Assembly: GCF_003347665.1 (NCBI RefSeq)
Contig: NZ_QDGA01000004.1
Span: 186,001-250,000 of the forward strand
DNA length: 64,000 bases
Direction of reading: 5' to 3'
Source: Microvirga calopogonii
Lineage (GTDB): Bacteria; Pseudomonadota; Alphaproteobacteria; Rhizobiales; Beijerinckiaceae
The position numbers and the translations under genes are program-made. Below are positions 13,811 to 21,275 of this stretch, piece after piece. Position 1 is the stretch's first letter. The number at the start of each line of letters is the position of its first letter. A model generated the notes under the pieces. That model searched no databases. It was given only the letters and a program-made list of their open reading frames with translations, and was not told where the DNA came from.

Positions 13811-14847
13811 CACATAGGCATATCGATCTGCACCTTTACGGAGGCGGGCGGCATCGCCTTGGCGAAGTCGAAGGCTTCGATGCTGTCCTTGAATGCGAAG
13901 CGGTCGGTGATCAGGGGTTTCACGTCGATCTTGCCCGAAGCGATCATGGCGATCGCCCGCGGGTACACGTGGGCGTAGCGGAAGATGCTTTCGACCCGCG
14001 CCTCCTTCACCTGAGCCTTGCTGACGTCGAAAGGAAAGGGCTCGAGGGGGATGCCGACCAGGGCCACTTTCCCGCCAGGGCAGACGAGGTCGAAGATCTG
14101 GGCCATGGCAGGCGGATAGCCCGAGCATTCGAAAATGACGTCCGCGCCCCAATCGTCGCTCTCGCGTTTGACGACGTCGAGAAGATTCTGATTCCTAACA
14201 TTGACTGGGATCACGGGACCCAGCGAACGCGCCAGGGCGAGTTTAGGCTCGTGAATGTCACTCACGATGACACGCGAACAACCGGCGGCTAAAGCCGCCA
14301 GAATCGTGACCATCCCAATCGGGCCTGCGCCGATGACGACAGCCAGATCGCCCGGCTGCACCTGCACCTTGGTGGCGGCGTGGACTCCCACCGCCAGAGG
14401 CTCGACCATGGCGCCTTCTGCATAGGAAATGTGATCCGGAAGTTTGAACGTGAAATCCGCCGGATGGACGACCGTTGGCCGCAACACGCCATGTACGGGC
14501 GGTGTTGCCCAGAACCGCACGGACGGATCGAGATTGTACTTGCCCAGGCGCGTCGCGCGGCTTGCCGGATCGGGAATTCCGGGCTCCATGCAGACGCGGT
14601 CTCCCGCCTTGAATTCCCACACGGCCGAACCAACCTCGACAACCTGACCGGCGGCCTCGTGCCCGAGGATCATAGGCTCCTTGACCACGAACGGCCCGAT
14701 GGCTCCATGGGTATAATAGTGGACATCGCTGCCACAGACGCCGACCGTTCGGAGAGCGATTCTGAGATCCCGAGGGCCCAAAGTTTCCGCGACGGAAATA
14801 TCGCGCAAACTGAGCTCATCCTTGCGCTCCAGTACCAGAGCTTCCAT
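13810..14847 (-). CDS. zinc alcohol dehydrogenase, xylitol/sorbitol dehydrogenase type
   Basis: Medium-chain dehydrogenase of 345 residues. Catalytic zinc ligands are seen as C38 ([10 protein letters not shown]), H63 and E64 (GHEAAG). The NAD-binding Rossmann motif is [20 protein letters not shown], with an acidic residue after the second strand (VSDIHEPK), which favours NAD over NADP. The four cysteines that bind structural zinc in many relatives are absent: the loop reads [19 protein letters not shown]. This layout is known among polyol dehydrogenases. It is convergent with the mannitol operon and probably serves the same substrates, although not in the same transcript. Confidence 0.85.
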   Translation of the reverse strand: MEALVLERKDELSLRDISVAETLGPRDLRIALRTVGVCGSDVHYYTHGAIGPFVVKEPMILGHEAAGQVVEVGSAVWEFKAGDRVCMEPGIPDPASRATRLGKYNLDPSVRFWATPPVHGVLRPTVVHPADFTFKLPDHISYAEGAMVEPLAVGVHAATKVQVQPGDLAVVIGAGPIGMVTILAALAAGCSRVIVSDIHEPKLALARSLGPVIPVNVRNQNLLDVVKRESDDWGADVIFECSGYPPAMAQIFDLVCPGGKVALVGIPLEPFPFDVSKAQVKEARVESIFRYAHVYPRAIAMIASGKIDVKPLITDRFAFKDSIEAFDFAKAMPPASVKVQIDMPM

Positions 14848-14948
14848 GACTCACTCTCCTCTACGGGAGGATATCCTGCCTGATCCTGTCGGCGCTGCAT
14901 AGCACCGGCTGGCAGAGCTGAAGAGAGCAAACGAGTGCGCAAAGCCAG

Positions 14949-16895
14949 TTAAGGCAGGTCGACACTCTGTCCCGTCGCCGAGTGTGCGACCGGCGTCTCC
15001 TTCGGGCGAGGTGCGCAGAGATTTGCGGCCTGCAGCAATCCATACCCGTAGGTCTTGTCGCGGCCCGGCGCGCCGAGATCGAGGGTGTTGCTCTCCAGGG
15101 TTGCCTGAAGATCCGTCGCGTCTAATGAAGCGCTCGATGCAGTGAGGATCGCTGCCGCGGCCGTCACGAACGGGACCGCGTAGGATGTGCCGCTCTTGAC
15201 GGTGCTGCCGCCCGATGAGGCAACCCATAAATCCACTCCGGGAGCGGCGATATCGATGTATTCGCCCTGCGTTGCCCGGGAATAGACGGCAAGCTTCTTG
15301 TCCACGGCAGTAACGGCAATCACGCCCGGATAGGCGGCCGGATAGGATGGCTCCGCACCTGCGCCGTTGTTGCCTGCCGCGGCAATGATGATCATGCCTT
15401 TCTCTTGGGCAGAAGCAATCGCTCGCTTCAGAACTTCGTTGGTTGGACCAGAAAGGCTCATGTTGACGACGCGCACGTTGCGTTCGGCCAGAGCTTCCAG
15501 AGCCCCGACGAGCGTGACCACGTCGGTCCGATCCGCTGTACCACCGTCCCGATAGAATGCCTCCACAGCCAACAGGCGCCCGTCGGGAAGAAGTCCGGGG
15601 TTGCTGCTGCCGCTTCTGCCGACAAGGATGGCGGCTATTGCCGTGCCGTGATCCTGGTGAGACGGACTGCCGCGAAGTTCGAGGCCTGAAAGGATCTCGA
15701 TCGATTGTCCTTTCAGCGATTCATGATCGCGATTGATTCTTGTATCGATCAGCCCGATTGTCGGGGTAGGGCCGCATCGCTGCGAAGCGGATGTGTTCCA
15801 GCCCACGAGCGAAACTGCTTCGCAGTTTGGCCCCGTACAGTCCGCCGGTCCCTCGTCGGTGTAATAGTAATGATCGAAATCCACCGTAGCGCTCGCATCG
15901 ACAACGTGGATCCTCCGCTGTGCCTCGTCGAGGGAAACTCCACGCGGTGGGATGAGCTGAACGACGCTCGCGAGCCTTCCGGTCGTCTGTTTTTCCATCC
16001 TGAAGCCTTGTGCGCTCAATTGGGCCAGACTGGCTGAACTCAGGCCAATTGCGACAACCGAGCGTTCGGCGCGAACGGGCTTGGGGAGAGTTCGTTCGAC
16101 CATTGCTGCGGGCAGCTGCGGATTGGCAGCCTGCAGCCTGTTTGATGTCGGGGCGTTCTTGTTTGTGGGAGCCGCCTGCTCCTTGTTCTTCTGACCCGTA
16201 CGCGAAGGCGATGCCTTCGATCGCTCGCTGTTCGATGCGGTTTTGGCATTGGCGGCGGTTTTACGGGCTTTCGATTTTTCCACGGGAGGAGCCTGTGGGG
16301 TCAGCGGCCGGAGGCCTTCCGCGATCGCTCCAAAGAGAGCCGACAACCCGCCGGTTGCGGCAGGGGGCGATTGGCTCGCGCCGGAAGTCCGGCCCAACGC
16401 TTTTCCATTGTCGGCCCCTTTCCCTTGCCCGGCTGAATTGCCGCGGTTGGAGGAATCCCCCTGGCCCGATGAGTTCCCGGAACTTGAGGCCGCTCCCTGA
16501 CCGGATGCATTGCTGGAAGGGCCCGAACCGCTTTGTCCGGCATTTCCGTTCCCGCCGCCGCGGCCATTTCCATTGCTTGCTCCACCCCCGCTGCCATTCC
16601 CCTGACCGTTACCATTGTTTCCGGCGTTACCTGGACCTTCGCTCCTGCCTGAATTGCCGTTGTCCCCGGAGTTACCCTTCCCGCCCGAGTTGCCGTTTCC
16701 ATTGCCTCCGCCATTTGCGTTTCCGTTCCCGCCGCCGTTCCCATTCCCACCCCCATTGTTGCCATCCTTGGCAATGGCGGGCGTGCTTCCTAAGGAGAGA
16801 GAGCTGGCCGTGGTGAGCTCGATCTGGAGCTTCGGCGGGCACATGAGAGCGAGGCACGATGCAGCAATGAGGAGATGGCGCTGTCTTGATTTCAT
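14949..16895 (-). CDS. secreted S8 subtilisin-like protease with Gly/Asn-rich N-terminal region
   Basis: The 648-residue protein has an N-terminal signal (MKSRQRHLLIAASCLALMCPP), then about 130 residues made almost only of Gly, Asn, Ser and Gln (GGNGNGGGNGNANGG type), then a Lys/Ala/Ser linker. The protease domain carries the triad D384 (GLIDTR), H416 (DHGTAIA) and S571 (GTSYAVP), with the oxyanion Asn in AAAGNNGAG. Start 16895 was preferred over an in-frame ATG 29 codons upstream because it gives a clean signal peptide and an AAGGTGAG ribosome site. The low-complexity stretch may act as a disordered surface linker. Confidence 0.85.
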   Translation of the reverse strand: MKSRQRHLLIAASCLALMCPPKLQIELTTASSLSLGSTPAIAKDGNNGGGNGNGGGNGNANGGGNGNGNSGGKGNSGDNGNSGRSEGPGNAGNNGNGQGNGSGGGASNGNGRGGGNGNAGQSGSGPSSNASGQGAASSSGNSSGQGDSSNRGNSAGQGKGADNGKALGRTSGASQSPPAATGGLSALFGAIAEGLRPLTPQAPPVEKSKARKTAANAKTASNSERSKASPSRTGQKNKEQAAPTNKNAPTSNRLQAANPQLPAAMVERTLPKPVRAERSVVAIGLSSASLAQLSAQGFRMEKQTTGRLASVVQLIPPRGVSLDEAQRRIHVVDASATVDFDHYYYTDEGPADCTGPNCEAVSLVGWNTSASQRCGPTPTIGLIDTRINRDHESLKGQSIEILSGLELRGSPSHQDHGTAIAAILVGRSGSSNPGLLPDGRLLAVEAFYRDGGTADRTDVVTLVGALEALAERNVRVVNMSLSGPTNEVLKRAIASAQEKGMIIIAAAGNNGAGAEPSYPAAYPGVIAVTAVDKKLAVYSRATQGEYIDIAAPGVDLWVASSGGSTVKSGTSYAVPFVTAAAAILTASSASLDATDLQATLESNTLDLGAPGRDKTYGYGLLQAANLCAPRPKETPVAHSATGQSVDLP

Positions 16896-17280
16896 CGAAA
16901 CGCTCACCTTCGCCGCGGAGTATCCGTCGCAACCTTCAGGGACGGATTTGGGGTAGCGGATCCAACACGCAATAACGGCCAAGGCACCGTGTTGGTTTCA
17001 TAAACAATACCGGGTCCATGGCTTTCAAGCCAGAGGGAATTCTCATGAAGCTCCCGAGGAGTATAAACTTGAAATGATGTCAAATTGCGGCCTTTGATGA
17101 ACATAAGATGAATAACAGCAAGGTGTGTTCGAAGTATGCAAGGTGCGCTTCTCATATTCGCTCCTTAGCATAGACCAAGGATGGTCTCAGTAAGCTGAGG
17201 TTTGTTGTGAAACTACTTGGTGGATGACGCGTTGTCGGTTGCCGGGTGCGAATCCCGAACGTTCAATCAGGAGTAAGATC
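16896..17280. other. 385-base divergent intergenic region
   Basis: It lies between the subtilase (leftward) and the first DUF1236 gene (rightward) and no supported gene is seen. A weak ECF-like pair occurs at 17209-17233 (GAAAC, 16 bases, CGTT) in the rightward direction, resembling but not equal to the stronger sites at 17776 and 19157. The centre (17040-17160) is comparatively AT-rich. A ribosome site AGGAG precedes the ATG at 17281. Confidence 0.5.
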
Positions 17281-17685
17281 ATGTCGAAGAAGTTCCTTCT
17301 CGCTGCTACCGTTCTCGCCGCTCTTGCGCCTGCCGCCGCCTTCGCTCAGGGTGGCGCTGCGGCCGGTGCTGCGACTGGTGCGGTGGGCGGCGCAATCGTC
17401 GGCGGTCCGGTCGGCGCGGCCGTTGGTGGTGTGACAGGCGCTATCGTGGGCGGTATCGCCGACCAGCAGCAGCCGGAATTCCGCCAGTACGTCACGACTC
17501 AGTCCGTCCCGTCCTACACCTACAAGGAAGAAGTGCGTGTGGGTGCGGTTCTGCCCGAGTCCGGAGTGACCTATTACGAGGTTCCGGCCCAGTACAAGGT
17601 GAAGGGCTACAAGTACACGGTGGTGAACAACACCCCCGTGCTGGTCGAGCCGAGCACCCATAAGATCGTGCAGGTCATCCGCTAA
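17281..17685 (+). CDS. secreted DUF1236-domain protein
   Basis: A 134-residue protein with a signal peptide (MSKKFLLAATVLAALAPAAAFAQ), a glycine-rich hydrophobic stretch of GAAxGAVGGAIVGGPVGAAVGG type resembling a glycine-zipper, and a C-terminal DUF1236 module (about 65-134). That module ends KGYKYTVVNNTPVLVEPSTHKIVQVIR. The function of DUF1236 is unknown. The glycine-zipper-like part suggests envelope association. The start was placed at 17281 after AGGAG because the signal peptide begins there; a longer frame from 17224 lacks this support. A strong terminator follows. Confidence 0.85.
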   Translation: MSKKFLLAATVLAALAPAAAFAQGGAAAGAATGAVGGAIVGGPVGAAVGGVTGAIVGGIADQQQPEFRQYVTTQSVPSYTYKEEVRVGAVLPESGVTYYEVPAQYKVKGYKYTVVNNTPVLVEPSTHKIVQVIR

Positions 17686-17711
17686 AGCGCATCAGTCCTC
17701 CGGACTCAACG

Positions 17712-17740
17712 ATGGGCGGCCGCTGGGCCGCCCATTTTTG
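17712..17740 (+). terminator. intrinsic terminator after the DUF1236 gene
   Basis: A perfect 10-base stem (ATGGGCGGCC, arms 17712-17721 and 17726-17735) has a 4-base loop and is followed by a T run. This is a textbook rho-independent terminator that separates the DUF1236 gene from the sigma-factor unit. Confidence 0.9.
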
Positions 17741-17775
17741 TATCTGAGTGCTGCAAATATTCCCCACTTGAGATT

Positions 17776-17801
17776 GGAATAAAGCGACTAGGTTCTCCGT
17801 T
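17776..17801 (+). promoter_or_regulatory. predicted ECF-type promoter of the sigma-factor operon
   Basis: GGAAT (17776-17780), a 17-base spacer and CGTT (17798-17801). The spacing and the CGTT element match the GGAAC-N16/17-CGTT pattern known for EcfG-type sigma factors. The same arrangement, including AAA after GGAAT, occurs at 19157-19182. It lies 30 bases before the sigma-factor start, which suggests autoregulation. Confidence 0.6.
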
Positions 17802-17830
17802 ATGAGGCAAAGAGGTCATGCGGAGCAGGA

Positions 17831-18322
17831 ATGCCGGCAGCCATAGGACAGGAACTGGTGGCGCTTCTGCCGCGCCTGAGGCGCTTTGCGCTCGTGCTTT
17901 GTCACTCGCAATCTCTTGCGGACGATCTCGTCCAAGGAGCTTGCGAACGTGCGCTCGCCAATGCGGAAAGCTGGACCCCAGGGACCAAGTTCGACGCATG
18001 GATGTTCCGGATTCTCCGCAATCACTGGATTGATCACCTGAGACGGATGAGAACCGAAGGCATGCCGGAAGATTTATCGCAGCAAACGCAGCTCATCGGA
18101 GATCAGGGCGAAGGGCCTGTTCTGAGCAGGCTGGTTCTGTCCGAGGTGCAGCGTGCCATCGATAACCTGCCTCAAGAGCAGCGCGAGGTCCTGCTCCTCG
18201 TGTGCGCCGAGGAACTCAGTTACCGGGAGGCCGCTGATGTTCTCGGGGTGCCCATCGGGACTGTCATGAGCCGTCTTGCGCGGGCGCGCAAGCGGTTGAT
18301 GGAATTGACAGCGGCTGCCTAG
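17831..18322 (+). CDS. ECF-type RNA polymerase sigma factor
   Basis: A 163-residue sigma-70 family protein with only regions 2 and 4. Region 2 contains LADDLVQGACERALANAESW and FDAWMFRILRNHWIDHLRR. Region 4 contains LPQEQREVLLLVCAEELSYREAADVLGVPIGTVMSRLARARKRL, the DNA-binding helix-turn-helix for the -35 element. A membrane-bound anti-sigma factor gene follows 33 bases later, and an ECF-like promoter precedes it, so the unit is probably autoregulated. It is not accompanied by PhyR/NepR, so it is unlikely to be the master EcfG of the general stress response. Confidence 0.9.
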   Translation: MPAAIGQELVALLPRLRRFALVLCHSQSLADDLVQGACERALANAESWTPGTKFDAWMFRILRNHWIDHLRRMRTEGMPEDLSQQTQLIGDQGEGPVLSRLVLSEVQRAIDNLPQEQREVLLLVCAEELSYREAADVLGVPIGTVMSRLARARKRLMELTAAA

Positions 18323-18355
18323 GCGCTGAGGACATGCAAAAGGGGAGCCAATAGA

Positions 18356-19111
18356 ATGTCTCAGCTACATCTCAGCGACGAGATCCTTATGGCGTTCGCC
18401 GATGGCGAACTCGATGAGCCCACCGCGGCCGCGATTGCCAGGGCGATGGCCGAGGATCCTGCCGTGGCAAAGCGGGTCATGGATTTCCAGCAGAGTCGCC
18501 GCCTGACTCGATCTGCCTTCTCGGCCGCTTCGATGCCCGATGTGCCGCCACAATTGCGGGCGGCCGTATCGGCTCAGATCGAAGCTTATGAAACGTCCAG
18601 CACGGCAAACATAAGCTCTGAGGTCGCACGGTCGGAAGTCGGTTGGTTCAAGCGAAAGCCATTGTATGCGCAAATGGCCCTGGCAGCATCGGTTGCAGCC
18701 GTTGCGTTCGCCCTGGGGTACTTCGCCGGTTCCCAGGACACGGCGAGGACAGGCGGGCTCGTGGCGCAACTCGGAAGCCCGGGTGTCCACCGCGCATTGA
18801 GCGGGAATGCGTCGGGGCAAGACGTAGAACTGCCATTCGGCCATCTACGGGTGATCTCGACCTATCGCCTCGCAGAGGGGGGCTTGTGCCGTGAGTTCCG
18901 GCTGAAGTCCCCCGGCGAGGAAGCGGAAGCCGTTGCTTGCCGCAACAATCAATGGAATGCAACCTTCGCTGTGGCAAGCACCAGTAAGGCTCCTGAGTAT
19001 TCGCCAAGCGGAGGTGATGACCTGATGACGACTTACTTGCAGAGCATCAATGCAGGCGCGCCCCTAGTCGGTGAAGCGGAAGCCCGTGCTCTCGCCGAGG
19101 CGAATCGCTGA
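18356..19111 (+). CDS. membrane anti-sigma factor
   Basis: The 251-residue protein has an N-terminal cytoplasmic anti-sigma domain (MSQLHLSDEILMAFADGELDEPTAAAIARAMAEDP...), one membrane segment at about 100-123 (MALAASVAAVAFALGYFAG) and a periplasmic C-terminal domain with two cysteines (GGLCREF and AVACRN). The usual zinc-binding HxxxCxxC of ZAS proteins is missing, so it is not a redox zinc anti-sigma. It should hold the preceding sigma factor inactive until an envelope signal. The two periplasmic cysteines could form a disulfide; that is inference. Confidence 0.85.
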   Translation: MSQLHLSDEILMAFADGELDEPTAAAIARAMAEDPAVAKRVMDFQQSRRLTRSAFSAASMPDVPPQLRAAVSAQIEAYETSSTANISSEVARSEVGWFKRKPLYAQMALAASVAAVAFALGYFAGSQDTARTGGLVAQLGSPGVHRALSGNASGQDVELPFGHLRVISTYRLAEGGLCREFRLKSPGEEAEAVACRNNQWNATFAVASTSKAPEYSPSGGDDLMTTYLQSINAGAPLVGEAEARALAEANR

Positions 19112-19156
19112 GCACAAGATCAGGTCCGTGCCTCTGAAAGTTTTTCCCGAATAGGT

Positions 19157-19182
19157 GGAATAAACCCGCGCGCCGCTCCGTT
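19157..19182 (+). promoter_or_regulatory. predicted ECF-type promoter, second site
   Basis: GGAAT (19157-19161), 17 bases, CGTT (19179-19182), with the same spacing and the same GGAATAAA and CCGTT words as the site at 17776. Transcription should start near 19188, which excludes the ATG at 19185 and supports 19218 as the start of the downstream gene. Confidence 0.6.
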
Positions 19183-19217
19183 CTATGCTCAAGTCCGCCC
19201 TTTTAGAGAGTGTGAGG

Positions 19218-19568
19218 ATGAGAGCCGCGTATCATCTGGCGCTAGCTGTTTTCTCCGTTGGAGCCGTCACGGCTCCCACGGCGGCGCCGAACGCGACGGA
19301 TCCGGTAGCGGCATCGCTATTCGAAGCGGATTTCATCCCAGGTGTCGTTCGTAATGTTGCTGCGGAAGTGTCCGCAAGGCTGGCTGTCAATCAGGATAGT
19401 TCCGCGGGAGTCCAAGTGGAAAAGCAAATATCCGTTGGAGAAAGCCTTTCCGATTCAGTCGAGCTTCATCCGATTCCGAAGCATGAAACTTATCGTTATG
19501 GCGTAGTCGATGGTCACCGGATTATCGTCGACGCGACATCGCGTAAGGTTGTCTACGTCATACAGTGA
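19218..19568 (+). CDS. small secreted protein with DUF1236-like C-terminus
   Basis: A 116-residue protein with a signal peptide (MRAAYHLALAVFSVGAVTAPTAAP). Its C-terminus, HETYRYGVVDGHRIIVDATSRKVVYVIQ, matches the end of the DUF1236 protein at 17281, although the middle is diverged and the glycine-rich part is absent. The start at 19218 is preferred because a predicted promoter lies directly before 19185 and a GAGAGTGTGAGG ribosome site precedes 19218. It is probably a member of the regulon of the neighbouring ECF sigma factor. Function unknown. Confidence 0.65.
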   Translation: MRAAYHLALAVFSVGAVTAPTAAPNATDPVAASLFEADFIPGVVRNVAAEVSARLAVNQDSSAGVQVEKQISVGESLSDSVELHPIPKHETYRYGVVDGHRIIVDATSRKVVYVIQ

Positions 19569-19630
19569 GATCGAAGGGCCTGCAGAACCAATATAGATAA
19601 CTGTCAGCTCAACGAAAGGATGGCCGAGCC

Positions 19631-20359
19631 ATGCCATCGGATAACGTGAACGGAACAGAATTCGTATCCGATAGCGGAGACCCGTCTTTTGCTATCGTGT
19701 TCCCAGTCTGCAGAAATCATGTCCTTCGCCTAGGTCTGGAGAGTATCCTCTCAGATACGGGCTTTGCAGTGTGGCACGAGATTGTCGATGGCTTTTCTCG
19801 CCTGCCTGCGGTTCACCACGATCTTCCTGCGCTTTTCATCATTGATGCAGACAGCTTCACCAGCGGGGCCATCGACCTTGTGAGGCGGTTGAAAGCTCAT
19901 GCCCCCACGGCAAGGATCGTCCTGCTGGCGGACGCCTTCGACCCGCACACCGTGCCTACGGTTTGGGATGCAGGAGTTCATGGATTCTGTCTCTCGTCCT
20001 ATGGACGAGATGTGTTCATCAAATCGATCGAGTTGGTAATGCTGGGAGAAGCCGTCCTTCCTGCAGCCATCGTCCTGCCGCGTGGCGGGATGAATGCTCA
20101 CGATACCCGTCATGAACCTGCGAACGGCCCTCATCATAAGAAGGTCGATGGTCCGGCACTATCAAGCCGGGAGGCCGAGATCTTGGCCTTCCTGAGGGAT
20201 GGCGCGCCCAATAAGGTCATTGCCCGCAAACTGAGCCTGTCCGAGGCAACGGTGAAGGTTCACGTCAAAACCATCTTGAAGAAGGTCGGCGTCTGCAATC
20301 GCACGCAGGCAGCCCTATGGGCCACCAGACATACCGCGACAGACGGAAGGTCATTGTAG
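19631..20359 (+). CDS. LuxR/NarL-type regulator with degenerate receiver domain
   Basis: The 242-residue protein has an N-terminal response-regulator fold (about 18-145) and a C-terminal LuxR helix-turn-helix (about 175-235; LSSREAEILAFLRDGAPNKVIARKLSLSEATVKVHVKTILKKV). In the receiver an Asp survives at the phosphorylation strand (LFIIDAD, D72 or D74). The acidic pair on strand 1 is replaced (FPVCRN) and the conserved Lys is lost (HGFCLSS). It may be phosphorylation-independent. It is an orphan with no kinase beside it, next to the ECF unit. Confidence 0.8.
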   Translation: MPSDNVNGTEFVSDSGDPSFAIVFPVCRNHVLRLGLESILSDTGFAVWHEIVDGFSRLPAVHHDLPALFIIDADSFTSGAIDLVRRLKAHAPTARIVLLADAFDPHTVPTVWDAGVHGFCLSSYGRDVFIKSIELVMLGEAVLPAAIVLPRGGMNAHDTRHEPANGPHHKKVDGPALSSREAEILAFLRDGAPNKVIARKLSLSEATVKVHVKTILKKVGVCNRTQAALWATRHTATDGRSL

Positions 20360-20407
20360 CCTGGCAGGATCGTGCTCTTCAGATTCTGCTCTGCCGACTC
20401 CTTGCCT

Positions 20408-21130
20408 TCAGCCTCTCACATAGCCGGGATACTTTGCCCTGATCTCCTCCACATGCGCCAGAGTTCCGGAAAGGTGATGCCGGAGGTGCTCTTGAGCCTC
20501 GTCCGCTTTTCCTTCCGCAATCGCCCGCACAACCAGCCTGTGGTGCTGAACGATGTCCTGTGCCTTGCCGGGAGTGGGAAGATGAAGGCGACGCAGGCGA
20601 TCGATATGCCCGCTGCGGCTACGCACGAGGATCCACAGGTCGCTCATGCGGGCGGCTTCGTAAAGATGCTGGTGGAATGCCTGGTCGGCTGCGGAAAAGG
20701 CCTCGAAGTCTTCTGCTTCCATCAGCGCCTGCTGCTGCGCGAGAAAACCCTGAAGTCTGGCGATCAGGCGAGGATCCGGACTAAGAGCCAGGCTTCGGAC
20801 GATTTCAAGCTCCAGAGAGCGCCGCAAAAAATGCGCCTGATGGGCCAGCGTGAGATCGATCGGGCTTACGACGGTTGCGTGTTGCGGAAAAATATCGACC
20901 AGGCCATCCTCCTGAAGCCTCAGGAGCGCGTCGCGGATAGGGGTCGAGCTGAGACCGAACTCCTGCTGCAGGGTAAGCCGGTTCAGGACGGTTCCCGGGG
21001 CGAGCACGAGCGATATGATCATCTCTCTGAGGCGCTCGAAGACCTGAGGCGCTGCCTGGCGTCCGCGGTCAAGGCGATCGGAAATCCCGCCTGAAATCGG
21101 GTGAGTGAGAGCTGTGCGAGAGTGCGTCAT
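20408..21130 (-). CDS. GntR-family regulator (FadR/FCD type)
   Basis: The 240-residue protein has an N-terminal winged helix (APQVFERLREMIISLVLAPGTVLNRLTLQQEFGLSSTPIRDALLRLQEDGLVDI) and an all-helical FCD ligand domain (AHFLRRSLELEIVRSLA ... HQHLYEAA ... HHRLVVRAIAEGKADEAQEHLRHHL). The start at 21130 is preferred over an in-frame ATG at 21187: a TATAGA -10 element at 21161-21166 would put transcription start near 21153, and the upstream ATG falls inside a palindrome. It is divergent from an ABC importer and sugar-acid genes, which it probably represses until the ligand binds. Confidence 0.85.
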   Translation of the reverse strand: MTHSRTALTHPISGGISDRLDRGRQAAPQVFERLREMIISLVLAPGTVLNRLTLQQEFGLSSTPIRDALLRLQEDGLVDIFPQHATVVSPIDLTLAHQAHFLRRSLELEIVRSLALSPDPRLIARLQGFLAQQQALMEAEDFEAFSAADQAFHQHLYEAARMSDLWILVRSRSGHIDRLRRLHLPTPGKAQDIVQHHRLVVRAIAEGKADEAQEHLRHHLSGTLAHVEEIRAKYPGYVRG

Positions 21131-21184
21131 CCGCGTGAACCTGAACTTTCGTCTGGCCTCTCTATAGCACACTTGTACCGAATG

Positions 21185-21200
21185 CACTAATGCATTAGTG
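21185..21200. promoter_or_regulatory. 16-base perfect palindrome, candidate GntR operator
   Basis: CACTAATGCATTAGTG is perfectly self-complementary and lies in the divergent region between the GntR gene and the ABC importer operon. It overlaps plausible promoter elements on both strands (TATAGA at 21161-21166 leftward, TTGTAC at 21173-21178 rightward). FCD-type GntR proteins bind short palindromes in such positions. Confidence 0.6.
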
Positions 21201-21275
21201 TATGAGCTGTCGGCTTAGCGGCCGAATAAGGCCATCAAGGCTCCCGCCAAGAGGAGCGTACCTTGAGGAAATGCC

